A stretch of DNA of 64,000 nt, from assembly GCA_016704895.1 (NCBI GenBank), contig JADIZG010000070.1:124001-188000 (forward strand), read 5' to 3'. This DNA comes from Betaproteobacteria bacterium. GTDB taxonomy: Bacteria; Pseudomonadota; Gammaproteobacteria; Burkholderiales; Casimicrobiaceae. Shown here piece after piece: positions 42,894 to 51,608 of this stretch (positions are counted from its first letter, which is position 1; each line of letters starts with the position of its first letter). The translations under genes were made by a program, and so were the position numbers. The notes beneath the pieces are model-generated. The model saw only the letters and a list, made by a program, of their open reading frames with translations. It did not search any database and was not told the origin of the DNA.

Positions 42894-43126
42894 CGGGGGA
42901 CTCCTCTCGCGTCGGACGACGCACATAGCGTGCCAAGCCCGACCTCGCGCCGCAAGCGTGGCGACGGATTCCGGGCCGCGTCCGCGGCGCCCGTGTCGCG
43001 CGCCGCCCACAGACGACCGGGCTCGTCCGCGCCCCGGGGCACTCCGGCACCGTTCCGGGGCGGGGGGCGCCCGGTTTGCAGCCTGCGCCGCGTGCTAGCT
43101 TCGCCGGTCGCACGAGGAGAACCGCC

Positions 43127-43612
43127 ATGCCCAGCTTCGACGTCGTCTCGGAAGTGAACCAGGTCGAGGTCCGCAACGCCGTCGACCAGACCAACAAGGA
43201 AGTGTCGACCCGCTTCGACTTCAAGGGCTCGGACGCGCGCGTCGAGCTCGCCGACAAGACGCTCACGATCCACGCCGACGACGAGTTCAAGCTGAAGCAG
43301 GTCACCGACATCCTGACCGCCAAGTTCGCCAAGCGCGGCGTCGACACGCGCTGCCTCAAGTCCGCCGACCCGGAGAAGGTGTCCGGCAACAAGGTCAAGC
43401 AGGTCGTGACCGTGCGCACCGGCGTCGAGCAGGAGCTCGCGAAGAAGATCGTGAGGCTGCTGAAGGACAGCAAGATCAAGGTGCAGGGATCGATCCAGGG
43501 CGACGCGGTGCGCGTTACCGGCGCGAAGAAGGACGACCTGCAGAATGCGATCGCGCTGGTGAAGAAGTCGATCACCGACTTCCCGCTGCAGTACCAGAAC
43601 TTCCGCGACTAG
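43127..43612 (+). CDS. yajQ: YajQ-family nucleotide/c-di-GMP-binding protein
   Basis: The 161-residue protein begins MPSFDVVSEVNQVEVRNAVD and contains STRFDFKGSDA, hallmarks of the DUF520/YajQ family. A Xanthomonas member binds cyclic di-GMP and co-regulates transcription; nucleic-acid binding has been reported for others. Two ferredoxin-like lobes are expected. AGGAG is visible about 10 bases before ATG 43127. A c-di-GMP cyclase-like gene lies 10 kb away, a weak link. Confidence 0.92.
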   Translation: MPSFDVVSEVNQVEVRNAVDQTNKEVSTRFDFKGSDARVELADKTLTIHADDEFKLKQVTDILTAKFAKRGVDTRCLKSADPEKVSGNKVKQVVTVRTGVEQELAKKIVRLLKDSKIKVQGSIQGDAVRVTGAKKDDLQNAIALVKKSITDFPLQYQNFRD

Positions 43613-43760
43613 GGGGACCCCCCCGCAGCGCGCGTCGCGCGCCCCCCCGAGGGGGCACGGCGACCTCAGGGCGGGGGGACTTCCCCCGCAGCGCGCTCCC
43701 GCCCCCCCAGGGGCACGGCGACCTCGGGGCGGGGGCCTTCGCGCGCTCCCCGGGGGCGCG
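43613..43760. repeat. GC-rich repeat with G/C homopolymers after yajQ
   Basis: The gap between yajQ and the next gene is almost only G and C. A segment is duplicated: CCCCCGCAGCGCGC followed by a C-rich run, AGGGG, and CACGGCGACCTC occurs at about 43620-43667 and again at about 43685-43724. The runs pair into GGGGG/CCCCC hairpins and could stop transcription after yajQ. Such elements are unstable in assembly. Confidence 0.6.
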
Positions 43761-44460
43761 GTGGCCGGGGCGGGTCGCCGGCTCGCGCGTGACCGGCTGA
43801 CCCGGGGGCGGCCTCCGCCGCGGGCGCACGCCGATGCACTGGCTCGTGCCTGGCTGCTCGTGTCGTCGCTCTCGCTCTGGGGCGGCTGGAACTGGTGGCA
43901 TCACGAGCGCCGCGTCTCGCACCCGCCCGGCATCGTCGTCGAGGCGGGCCCGGCGATCCACCCCGGCGAGACGAGGCCCCCGTGGAAGGACGACAAGGGC
44001 TTCCGCTACTCGTCCCTCGGCGCCTTCGAGGGGCGCGCGATGGTGCTCGCGCGCCGCAACTACGAGCTCGGCGAGTTCGCGACGCTCGCGCCCACCGATC
44101 TGGCGCTGGGCTGGGCCGAGCTGTCGGATCCGCGCATCGTCGACCAGCTCGCGTTCCCGCAGATGAAGTCGTTCAGCTCGCGCTTCGTCGTCCCCGAATT
44201 CCGCCGCGGCAGCGAGCTGCGCGAGCGCCCGCGCCCGGAGCTCGAGGAGCTGTTCCGGTCGCTCACGCACGTCCACACGATTCCCCGGCGCCCCGGACAT
44301 CCGCAAGACGCTCGCTGGCATCCGGCCGGGGCAGGTGATCCGTTTCAAGGGGACGCTCGTGCTGGCGGTCGCGCCGTCCGGCGGCCGCTACGAGAGCTCG
44401 CTCGCGCTCGGCGATCGCAACTGCGAGATCGCCTGGATCGACGAGCTGGCGCTCGAATGA
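43761..44460 (+). pseudogene. Conserved hypothetical protein, frameshifted
   Basis: I do not recognise this family. A hydrophobic N-terminal helix (AWLLVSSLSLWGGWNWW) suggests a membrane-anchored protein with a periplasmic domain of about 180 residues containing PPGIVVEAGPAIHP and ALGWAELSDPRIVDQL. The frame breaks at the CCCC run near 44283-44288; dropping one C joins it to GAPDIRKTLAGIRPGQVIRF and the ending CEIAWIDELALE at TGA 44458-44460. The true start is uncertain: GTG 43761 or ATG 43834 after another indel. Its stop overlaps the GNAT start (ATGA). Confidence 0.55.
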
Positions 44461-44975
44461 CCGCGTCGGCGATCGACACGCCCAGGCTCGTGCTCACGCC
44501 GGTCTCGCCCGACGACGCGCACGAGGCGTATCCGGCGTTCGCGGATCGCGGGCTCTATCGCTGGATGGTCGGCGATCCTCCCGCGGACGAGACGGCGTTG
44601 CGCAACACTTTCGAGCGGCTCGCCGCAGGCTGCCCGCGGCCCGACGAGCGCTGGCTCAACTGGCTCGCGAGGCGGCGCGACGACGAGGCGCTGGTCGGGT
44701 GGCACCAGGCGACGGTCACGGGAACGCGCGCCGACATCGCGTGGGTCACGTTCGCCGCGCACCGCCGCTGCGGCTACGCGCGCGAGGGCGCGGAGGCCGT
44801 GATCGCGTGGCTGTCGGGGCTCGGCGTGCGCGAGATCGCCGCACAGTCGGACGTCCGCAACGAAGCGTCGTGCGCGACCGCCTCGTCGCTGGGCTTCGCG
44901 CCCGACGCCTCGACGATTCCGGAGTCGCTGCGCGGCGAGGCGACCGTCGACCGCGTGTGGCGGCTGCGCGTGTGA
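44457..44975 (+). CDS. GNAT-family N-acetyltransferase (RimJ/RimL-like)
   Basis: A 172-residue acetyltransferase. IDTPRLVLTPVSPDDA is the usual RimJ/RimL-type opening, WVTFAAHRRCGYAREGAEAVIAWL covers the acetyl-CoA pyrophosphate loop, and SDVRNEASCATASSLGFAP is the conserved late helix. The substrate is unknown. It overlaps the previous gene by four bases and is convergent with the DUF3501 gene across an interspersed-repeat cluster. Confidence 0.8.
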   Translation: MTASAIDTPRLVLTPVSPDDAHEAYPAFADRGLYRWMVGDPPADETALRNTFERLAAGCPRPDERWLNWLARRRDDEALVGWHQATVTGTRADIAWVTFAAHRRCGYAREGAEAVIAWLSGLGVREIAAQSDVRNEASCATASSLGFAPDASTIPESLRGEATVDRVWRLRV

Positions 44976-45006
44976 GGCCGAGCGCGCGGCTGCCGTCAGC
45001 GCGGCG

Positions 45007-45177
45007 CCGAAGCCCGACCCACAAAAACGGGGGTCCTGTGGGTCGGCCTTCAGGCCGACGGGCTTCCTGCATCGGAGCAAAAAAAGGCGTCGGGCTGAAG
45101 CCCGACCCACAAGTGCCGCGGAACCCCTGTGGGCCGACCTGCAAACCTGCTGGGTCGGCCTTAAGGCCGACGGGGTT
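45007..45177. repeat. Second cluster of the interspersed hairpin repeat
   Basis: At least four copies of the unit seen at 9.1-9.3 kb: GAAGCCCGACCCACA (about 45011), TGTGGGTCGGCCTTCAGGCC (about 45039-45058), GTCGGGCTGAAGCCCGACCC (about 45089-45108) and GGGTCGGCCTTAAGGCC (about 45152-45168), in both orientations. The cluster again fills a convergent gene gap, here GNAT versus DUF3501. Confidence 0.8.
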
Positions 45178-45794
45178 CAGGCGAGGTCGCGGACGAGCGC
45201 GGCGCGCGTCGCGTCGCCGACCGCGGGATCGACGCGGTGAGCGCCGGGTGGTCGACCCCCATCCCGAGCGCCGCGCCGGCCTTGAGCGAAGCGACCATCG
45301 CGGGAGACAGCTCGAAGCGCAGGAAATGCACCGACGAGGTCTTCTCGTCGTTCTCGCGCTCGAGGTCCTCGTCGGCGATCGCGAAGACCCGGGCGTGGCC
45401 CCTCGACCTGGATCCAGGTCCGGTCCTCGACGCCCTTCAGTTGCGCCAGCGCGTGCTTGCGCGCGTCGACGTCCTCGTACTCGATCAGCATCGTCGCCTT
45501 GAAGTTGGAGCCGTCCGGCACGAGCGGATCGTAGGCGTCGATCTCGTCCTGGATGCCCGCCTCCTCGAACGTCTTCTCGATGCGCAGCATCTCCTGGATC
45601 TGGTAGCGCATCGTGAGCTCGTCCTCGAACAGGAGCGTCAGGTGCTCGCCGAGGTGCACGATGCGGTTCTTCTTGTGCTCCATCACCTTCGCGCGGAACT
45701 CGGTGCGGGCCTTCGCGTAGGCCTCGAGCGTCATCAGCGATTCGCGCGTGATGCGGGGCGCACGCCCCGCGCGTCCGGTCGTCGTCATCGTCAT
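45177..45794 (-). pseudogene. DUF3501 family protein, two compensating frameshifts
   Basis: The first 115 residues match DUF3501: ITRESLMTLEAYAKART, HKKNRIVHLGEHLTLLFEDE, MRYQIQEMLRIEKTFEEAG and IDAYDPLVPDGSN. An extra G in the GGGG run near 45397-45400 shifts the frame; the shifted frame continues the family (DEKTSSVHFLRFELSPAM, GMGVDHPA). A second indel near 45240 returns to the first frame for HRVDPAVGDATRAALVRDLA. The start is within ATG repeats at 45786-45794. Downstream of the Fe-S gene by 56 bases. DUF3501 with Fe-S protein and rubrerythrin is a recurrent trio of unknown function. Confidence 0.75.
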
Positions 45795-45850
45795 CGTCGT
45801 CGTGGTCGTGGTTTTCCGGCGGCGCGCTCGCGCCGCCCGTCTGTGAGAGG

Positions 45851-47206
45851 TCAGTCGATCCCGTAGGCGATCCGGACGAGCGTGATCGGGTGCTCCTTGC
45901 GCCCGTGCGCCTCGCCCTCGCCTTCGATGCCCTGCACGATCCGCCGCCCCGCGATCGGGCAGTCGGAGCTCACGTAGTCCGGAGCGGGCGAGGCCATCTG
46001 GCGGAAGACCGGCTTGCCGATCTTCATCGAGGCCTCGAAGAACTCGGACTTGACGCCCCAGGTGCCGTCGTGGCCCGCGCAGCGCTCGACGGTGTTCACC
46101 TCGGTGTCCGGCGCCCACTCGAGCACCTCGCGCGTCTTCTGGCCGACGTTCTGAACGCGGGAATGGCACGGAATGTGGTAGCTCACCTTGCCCAGCGGCT
46201 TCTTGAAGTCCTTCCTGAGCAGCCCGTCCCTGTCGCGCGCGACCAGGTACTCGAACGGGTCGAACATCGCCTTCGCGACGAGCTGCACGTCCGGGTCGTC
46301 CGGGAACAGGAGGCGCAGCTCCTGCTTGAACATCAGCGTGCACGACGGCACCGCCGTGAGGATCGCGTAGCCCGCGCGGGCCAGCTGCGCGAGCGCCGGG
46401 ATGTTGACGTCCTTCAGCTTCTCGACCGTCTCGAGGTCGCCCAGCTCGAGCTTGGGCATGCCGCAGCACGCCTCCTTCTCGGCGATCGTGTACGGGATCT
46501 CGTTGTGCGAAAGGATCTTGACCAGGTCTCGCCCGATTCCCGGCTCGTTGTAGTTGACGTAGCAGGTCGCGAACAGCGCGACCTTGCCCGGCGTGCGCTG
46601 GCCGTCGCGCACGGGCCAGGCCACCGACCGGTCGACCGTGCTGCGGAACCTGCGCGAGTCGTAGGGCGGCAGCGCCGCTTCCGCGGCAACCCCGATGGTC
46701 TTGTCCATCAGCGTGCGGGTGACGCCCGTGCTGCTCGCCCAGTTGACGGCGTGAACGACCACGGGAATCGTCGCGAGCTTGCCCATGCGGTCGGTGCTCG
46801 TGAGCATCCGGTCGCGGAACGTCGTCTCGCCCTTCCTGAACTTGATCGCCTTGCCGCGCAGCATCAGATGCGGGAAGTCGAGGTTCCACGGGTGGGGCGG
46901 CACGTACGGGCACTTCGTCATGTAGCAGACGTCGCACAGGTAGCACTGGTCGACCACCTTCCAGTAGTCGGTCTTGGCCACCCCGTCGACCTCCATCGTC
47001 TTGCTCTCGTCGACGAGGTCGAACAGCGTCGGAAACGCGTTGCAGAGGCTGATGCAGCGCCGGCACCCGTGGCAGATGTCGAAGACGCGCTCGGTCTCCT
47101 TGAAGAACGCCGCCTCGTCGTAGAACTCGGGACTCCGCCACTCGACCGGATGGCGCGTCGGGGCAGCGAGGTTGCCTTCCTTCTTTTCTGTCAGCGGGGC
47201 GCTCAT
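45851..47206 (-). CDS. Heterodisulfide reductase-like Fe-S protein (CCG domains)
   Basis: A 451-residue cytosolic redox protein. A ferredoxin-like region carries CHGCRRCISLCNAFP and CYLCDVCYMTKCPYVPP, enough Cys for two [4Fe-4S] clusters. Two CCG-type segments follow: CCGMPKLELGD and later CAGHDGTWG with SSDCPIAGRRI. This is the GlpC/HdrB-like architecture of electron-transfer subunits. ATG 47206 (MSAPLTEKKEG) is chosen over the upstream 47254 start. Neighbours are rubrerythrin and DUF3501, suggesting a peroxide or redox-stress electron path (inference). Confidence 0.85.
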   Translation of the reverse strand: MSAPLTEKKEGNLAAPTRHPVEWRSPEFYDEAAFFKETERVFDICHGCRRCISLCNAFPTLFDLVDESKTMEVDGVAKTDYWKVVDQCYLCDVCYMTKCPYVPPHPWNLDFPHLMLRGKAIKFRKGETTFRDRMLTSTDRMGKLATIPVVVHAVNWASSTGVTRTLMDKTIGVAAEAALPPYDSRRFRSTVDRSVAWPVRDGQRTPGKVALFATCYVNYNEPGIGRDLVKILSHNEIPYTIAEKEACCGMPKLELGDLETVEKLKDVNIPALAQLARAGYAILTAVPSCTLMFKQELRLLFPDDPDVQLVAKAMFDPFEYLVARDRDGLLRKDFKKPLGKVSYHIPCHSRVQNVGQKTREVLEWAPDTEVNTVERCAGHDGTWGVKSEFFEASMKIGKPVFRQMASPAPDYVSSDCPIAGRRIVQGIEGEGEAHGRKEHPITLVRIAYGID

Positions 47207-47356
47207 CGGATGGCTGCCAGTGATAGTGCGGTCGGGAATCGAGGCCCGCGCCAACCCGCGGGCTCGCCGTGCTGCGCGCGTGTCGGCGTCGAACGCGCAT
47301 CGAGCCCCCGTCCGGCGGAACGGAGCACGTCCGCCGGAGGGGCTACCGCCCTTTGA

Positions 47357-47383
47357 AGCGTCGCCGGCGAACGCGGCGACGCT
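47357..47383 (-). terminator. Hairpin downstream of rubrerythrin gene
   Basis: A perfect 9-bp stem AGCGTCGCC/GGCGACGCT with a 9-base loop lies 16 bases after the rubrerythrin stop on the minus strand. The following TTCAAAG is only weakly T-rich. It would separate rubrerythrin from the Fe-S/DUF3501 pair, or attenuate between them. Confidence 0.5.
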
Positions 47384-47398
47384 CCGACGGGGCGCAAC

Positions 47399-47821
47399 TC
47401 AGTCGGTGAGTTGATCGAGAGCCTTCTGAAAGCGGTTCGCGTGCGACCGCTCGGCCTTCGCCAGCGTCTCGAACCAGTCTGCGATCTCGTCGAAGCCTTC
47501 GTCGCGCTCCGACTTCGCCATGCCCGGGTACATGTCAGTGTACTCGTGCGTCTCGCCGGCGACCGCCGACTTCAGGTTCTGGCGCGACGAGCCGATCGGC
47601 AGGTCGGTCGCCGGGTCGCCGACCTGCTCGAGGAACTCGAGGTGGCCGTGCGCGTGGCCGGTCTCGCCTTCCGCGGTCGAGCGGAACAGCGCGGCGACGT
47701 CGTTCTGGCCTTCCACGTCGGCCTTGTTTGCGAAGTACAGGTAGCGGCGATTGGCCTGCGACTCGCCCGCAAACGCGTCCTTGAGGTTCTGGTGCGTCTT
47801 GGTGCCCTTGAGCGCCTTCAT
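47399..47821 (-). CDS. Rubrerythrin-family diiron protein (no rubredoxin domain)
   Basis: The 140-residue protein is a four-helix ferritin-like domain with two diiron motifs, FAGESQANRRYL/AEGETGHAHGHLEFL and VAGETHEYTDMYPGM/AKAERSHANRFQKAL, supplying Glu and His ligands. The C-terminal rubredoxin CxxC domain of full rubrerythrin is absent, so electrons must come from a partner; the adjacent Fe-S protein is a candidate. Rubrerythrins reduce hydrogen peroxide. A ribosome site GGAGA precedes ATG 47821. Confidence 0.88.
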   Translation of the reverse strand: MKALKGTKTHQNLKDAFAGESQANRRYLYFANKADVEGQNDVAALFRSTAEGETGHAHGHLEFLEQVGDPATDLPIGSSRQNLKSAVAGETHEYTDMYPGMAKSERDEGFDEIADWFETLAKAERSHANRFQKALDQLTD

Positions 47822-48200
47822 GAGATCATCTCCTGTGGTAACGACCTGCCGCTCCGCATCCGCGTCGCAGCGCCTGCCGGGTCGCCCGGCGGCGCGCTCT
47901 TCGCGCCGCCCTGCGACATCAAAACCATCCTACGCGCGCGGGCGGGGCGTCCAATTGAATGGATCAATCCGGAAGATAGTCCACGCTTATCGGCTCCGGA
48001 CGCCCCGGCACCCGCTTTGCCGGACTCGGCGTCGGCACCCCGATCCCGCTCCGCACCCCGCATCCCGCACGCAAGCGCGCGCGGGAACCCGGACGACCGG
48101 GCCCTCGACGCGCTGTTGTTCCATAGGTCCGAACGTTCGACGGCTTCGACCGCCGCGCGGTGACCGACGTGATCCGGGCGCGAACGCGCGTTGCGGGTCG
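47822..48200 (-). other. Intergenic region upstream of rubrerythrin
   Basis: No gene is supported in these 380 bases. A perfect 9-bp hairpin GGCGGCGCG-CTCTT-CGCGCCGCC lies at 47888-47910, in what would be the rubrerythrin leader. A weak promoter candidate on the minus strand is TTGGAC with TAGGAT (plus 47927-47932) 16 bases apart. Base composition is less GC-rich around 47930-47990, consistent with a promoter. Confidence 0.4.
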
Positions 48201-49088
48201 TCACGCCGATCGCCACCGGGCGACCAGCGCGTCGGGCACCTCGATGCCCTCGGCCTCCGCCTTGCGCCGCGGCGCGCGTCGCGTCGCGGGGCAAGCGCAC
48301 GCCGTCGTCCTTCAGCATCTCGGCTTTGGCGACCAGCACGTCGAGCCGGTCGAGGTGTAGCGTCCTGCCGGCGAGCGCGCCGGGGTCGATCACGACGAAC
48401 GCCTGCCCGATGCCGGGCCGGTTGCCCTCGTCGACGAAGAAGCTCGACGCCTCGAAACCGAAGTTCGCGCCGATCAGCGCCGTGACGAGCAGTTCGACGA
48501 CGAGCGCGAGCATCGCGCTTCCCTTGGGCGATGACAACGCGCCGATCGGGCAGCAGGCCTCGAGCGCGGCCTTCGCGTCGGTCAGTCCGCATCGCGCCGC
48601 GGGAACACGGCGGCGATCGGGTTGGTGCCGACGATCGCGTGCCGTCCCCCCGCGGCCGGCATCGCGGCGGGCGAGTTCGCGAACCCGAGGCCGACGAGGC
48701 CCGCCTCGGCGACCGGCCGCAGGTGATCGACGAGGACGCCGCAGTGGTGGCTGCGCACGACGCCGGCGAACGCCACGCCGTTACTCGCGCGCCGCGGCGA
48801 TCGCCTCGCGGACCGCAACCTCGCAGGCCGGGAACGCGAGCCCGCTCGCCGCGTCGACGACGATCGCGCCGCCCTTGCGACGGGCGACCGACGGCACGGC
48901 AGCCGTCGACGCGGCCGTTGAGCGAGGTGCGTCGCGTACTGGCCGACGCGCGAGAGGCCGTGAGGCCAGGCCTGCGATTCGGCGAGCACCAGCGCGCGTG
49001 CCGTCGACTCCGCCATCGCGGGACTCGCGCCTGCGCGCCCGAGGACGTCCGCGACGAGCGTCCGCGCCTCGGCGAGCGGCAGCCTCAT
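48201..49088 (-). pseudogene. comC: Malate/L-lactate dehydrogenase family, candidate (R)-sulfolactate dehydrogenase ComC, broken
   Basis: PF02615-type NAD(P)H dehydrogenase. The N-terminus (LVLAESQAWPHGLSRVGQYATHL), the SHHCGV and IVGTNPIAAVFPRR blocks and the C-terminus (ALSSPKGSAMLALVVELL, GANFGFEASSFFVDEGNRPG, EGIEVPDALVARWRSA) are clear. About 40 residues are missing between FPRRDAD and TDAKAALE near 48597, and at least three frameshifts are present. Family length is about 340 residues; this span could encode fewer than 300. ATG 49088 overlaps the slcC stop by ATGA. In known sulfolactate pathways ComC interconverts sulfopyruvate and (R)-sulfolactate. The family is certain; substrate is inferred from neighbours. 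Confidence 0.7.
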
Positions 49089-50008
49089 GCCAGCGCCTCG
49101 ATCACCTTGTCGGCGATCAGGAAGCTCACGCGCTCGTTCGCCTCGGCGGTGACGCCCGCGACGTGCGGCGTCAGGATCAGGTTGGGACAGCCGTCGAAAT
49201 GCGGTGCGGCCGGCAGCGGCTCGGTGCCGAAGACGTCGATGGCCGCACCACCGAGGTGGCCGTCCCTCAGCGCGCCGGCGAGCGCGACCTCGTCGACGAT
49301 GCCGCCGCGCGCGGTGTTCACCAGCACCGCGCCCCCTCCATCGAGGCGATGCGCGCCGCGGAGAAGCCCCTTCGTCGATTCGAGCAACGGGCCGTGAAGG
49401 CCACGACGTCGGCCGTCCCGACGACTGCGTCGAGTTCTGCGCAGCGCACGCCGGCCACAGCGAACGCCGGATGACCGGCGTCCATCATCGCGTCGTACGC
49501 GATCGCTTCCATGCCGACCGCGCGCCCGAGTCTCGCGGTGCATTGGCCGATCGACCCGAAGCCGATCAGGCCGAGCGTCTTGCCGCCGATCTCGCGCCCG
49601 CCCGACAACGCATTGCGCGGCCACTTGCCGCCCGCCACCGCGACCGTGGACTGGTAGGCCCCCCGCAGCAGCACCATCGCCGTGCCGATCACGTACTCGG
49701 CCACCGACAGCGCGTTCGCGCCCGTGGCGGGGGATCACCTCGACGCCCCTGGCCGCGCAGCCGGCGACGTCGATGTTGTCGAGGCCGACCCCGAGCCGAC
49801 CGACCACCTTGCAGCGGACGAGCGCATCCAGCCGCGCCCCGCGCACCCGGGTGCGATTGCGCACGACGATAGCGTCGCAGCCGGCGGCCTCCTTCATGAG
49901 GCGCGCCGCGTCGTCGACCAGCGCAGGGTCGTAGAGCACGTCGTGCCGCTCGCGCAGCACGGCGACCGCACGCTCGTCCATGAACTCGGCGACGACGATC
50001 CGGCTCAT
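49085..50008 (-). pseudogene. slcC: D-isomer 2-hydroxyacid dehydrogenase, candidate (S)-sulfolactate dehydrogenase SlcC, frameshifted
   Basis: A 3-phosphoglycerate-dehydrogenase-like NAD enzyme of about 308 residues. The N-terminus (IVVAEFMDERAVAVL, VVGRLGVGLDNIDV), the Rossmann motif GLIGFGSIGQCTARLG in a shifted frame and the C-terminus (VNTARGGIVDEVAL, LILTPHVAGVTAEA with the catalytic His) are all recognisable. Frame changes fall near 49725-49732 and 49395-49405. SlcC of the sulfolactate pathway belongs to this family and oxidises (S)-sulfolactate to sulfopyruvate. Position between suyB and comC supports that role. Without the neighbours it would be only a generic hydroxyacid dehydrogenase. 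Confidence 0.7.
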
Positions 50009-50049
50009 CGCGCGGCCCCGCGGGACGCTGCCCCCTCCTCCGCGGCGCC

Positions 50050-51224
50050 GATCATGCGCTCTCGTAGAGGCGGGTGAGCACGAACTCGCGGTGGCCGAGC
50101 GCCTCGGCGCAGGTCAGCCGGCCGTTCGCGGTGCGCAGCATGCACTCAGAAGCTTGTCACCGGCCTCGTCGAGCGTGATGTCGCGTTGCAGCAGTCCCGT
50201 GGTGTCGACGTCGATGTGTTCGCTCATGGTGCGCACAGTGCGCGGGTTCGCGCAGATCTTGATCACCGGCAGGATCGGGTTGCCGATCACGTTCCCCTGC
50301 CCGGTCGGGAAGAAGTGCACGACGTAGCCTGACGCCGCACACAGCGTGACCATCTCGGCCGCCGCGCTCGACGAGTCCATGAACCAGAGGCCCGGGTGCG
50401 TCGGCGTCTCGGCCTTGTCGATCACGCCGTCGACCGTGCACTTCTTGCCGATCTTCTGGATGTTGCCCAGCGCCTTCTCCTCGATCGTCGTCAGGCCGCC
50501 GGCGATGTTGCCCTTGGTCGGCTGGCTGTCCGAGAGGTCGCTCGTCTTGTGGCGGTCGATGATCGCCTGGTAGCGGTCGAACATGAACTGGAAGCGCTCG
50601 CGCACCGCGTCGTTCGCGCAGCTGCCGCGACGATGTGCTCGCCGCCGGTCCAGCTCGGTCGTCTCGCCGAAGCTCAGGTAGTTGCCCAGCGGGTGGAGCT
50701 TGTCGAACGCGTTGCCGACCGACGGGTTCGCGCCGCAGCCGCTCGTCGTGTCGCTCTCGCCGCACTTGGTGCTGACCCACAGCTCGGATCGCGCAGCGCT
50801 CGCGCTGCTTCTCGCTCGCCCACTGCACGTACTCGCGCGCGGCCTTGCTCGCCCGCATGATCGTGTCGTGGTCGCCGTGCTGCTCGATGCCGAAGCCCAC
50901 CACCGGCTTGCCGGTGCTCTTGATGCCGTCGACGACCTTCTGCGTCCAGCCGTCCTCGATGCCGATCACGACCACGGCCGCCACGTTCGGGTTGCAGCCG
51001 GTGCCGATCAGCGTGCGGAAGTGCAGGTCCAGGTCGGCGCCGAACTGCAGCCGGCCGTAGGGGTGCGGGATCGCCATCGCGCCCTTGATGTTGTGCGCCA
51101 CGGCCTCGGCCGCCGCGTTGGACAGGTCGTCCAGGGGCAGGATGATGACGTGGTTGCGAACACCCACGCGGCCGTTCTCGCGCCGGTAGCCGAGGAAGGT
51201 GGTGTCCGTGCCGATCACTGACAT
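50050..51224 (-). pseudogene. suyB: UxaA-family large subunit, candidate (R)-sulfolactate sulfo-lyase SuyB, frameshifted
   Basis: About 390 residues of the altronate dehydratase-like catalytic domain without its SAF domain, the size of SuyB. Blocks are ENGRVGVRNHVIILPLDDLS, IPHPYGRLQFGADLDLHF, GTGCNPNVAAVVVIGIE, STKCGESDTTSGCGANP (in a shifted frame), KGNIAGGLTTIEEKALGNIQ, TGQGNVIGNPILPVIKICAN and the ending GHREFVLTRLYESA. Indels occur near 50790-50800, 50615-50630 and 50145. The small subunit gene is 17 bases upstream. SuyAB cleaves (R)-sulfolactate to pyruvate and sulfite. A split sugar-acid dehydratase is the alternative, less favoured because of slcC and comC. Confidence 0.72.
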
Positions 51225-51241
51225 GTTCCGTGCTCCCCGGT

Positions 51242-51523
51242 TCACCAACGCTTGGTCTTGATGTTGTGGACGTGGGCGTGCTCGCCCGCGCTGATCGGCT
51301 TGACGACCTTGCCGATGTCGATGCCGTACTTAGGCACCGTGTCGCCGGCCGCCATGTCGCGCAAGGCGACCTTGTGGCCGATCGGGATGTCCTGCCGCGC
51401 CGTCACGCGCGTCATGCGGTCGTCGTCCATGATCCAGCCGGACAGCTCCATCCCGGCCTTCACGCCCTCGGTGACGACGACGGCCACGCTGTCGTTCGCG
51501 TCGTGCAATACGAAGTGAATCAT
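51242..51523 (-). CDS. suyA: SAF-domain small subunit, candidate (R)-sulfolactate sulfo-lyase SuyA
   Basis: A 93-residue stand-alone SAF domain, equivalent to the N-terminus of UxaA. It reads MIHFVLHDANDSVAVVV at the start, IPIGHKVALRDMAAGDTV in the middle and ends GEHAHVHNIKTKRW. SuyA proteins are of this size (about 8-10 kDa). Ribosome site AGGAGCG precedes ATG 51523. First gene of the minus-strand operon, just downstream of a promoter at 51575-51604. It is one of the few intact genes in this end of the window. Confidence 0.78.
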   Translation of the reverse strand: MIHFVLHDANDSVAVVVTEGVKAGMELSGWIMDDDRMTRVTARQDIPIGHKVALRDMAAGDTVPKYGIDIGKVVKPISAGEHAHVHNIKTKRW

Positions 51524-51574
51524 CGGTCGCTCCTGTCCGGCCCGCGACGAAGGGATGCGGGGCCGCCGGGAACA

Positions 51575-51604
51575 AGTATCGGCGCGAATCGCCGGGCCCG
51601 TCAA
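51575..51604 (-). promoter_or_regulatory. Sigma70-like promoter for suyA operon
   Basis: On the minus strand TTGACG (plus 51599-51604, five of six to consensus) is followed after 18 bases by GATACT (plus 51575-51580, four of six). Transcription would begin about 45 bases before the suyA ATG. Confidence 0.55.
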
Positions 51605-51608
51605 ACAG

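Noticed and set aside
50050..51523. Altronate or galactarate dehydratase as primary call
   Set aside because: The fold is shared, but the split subunits and the flanking SlcC- and ComC-family dehydrogenases fit sulfolactate lyase better. Kept as the stated alternative.
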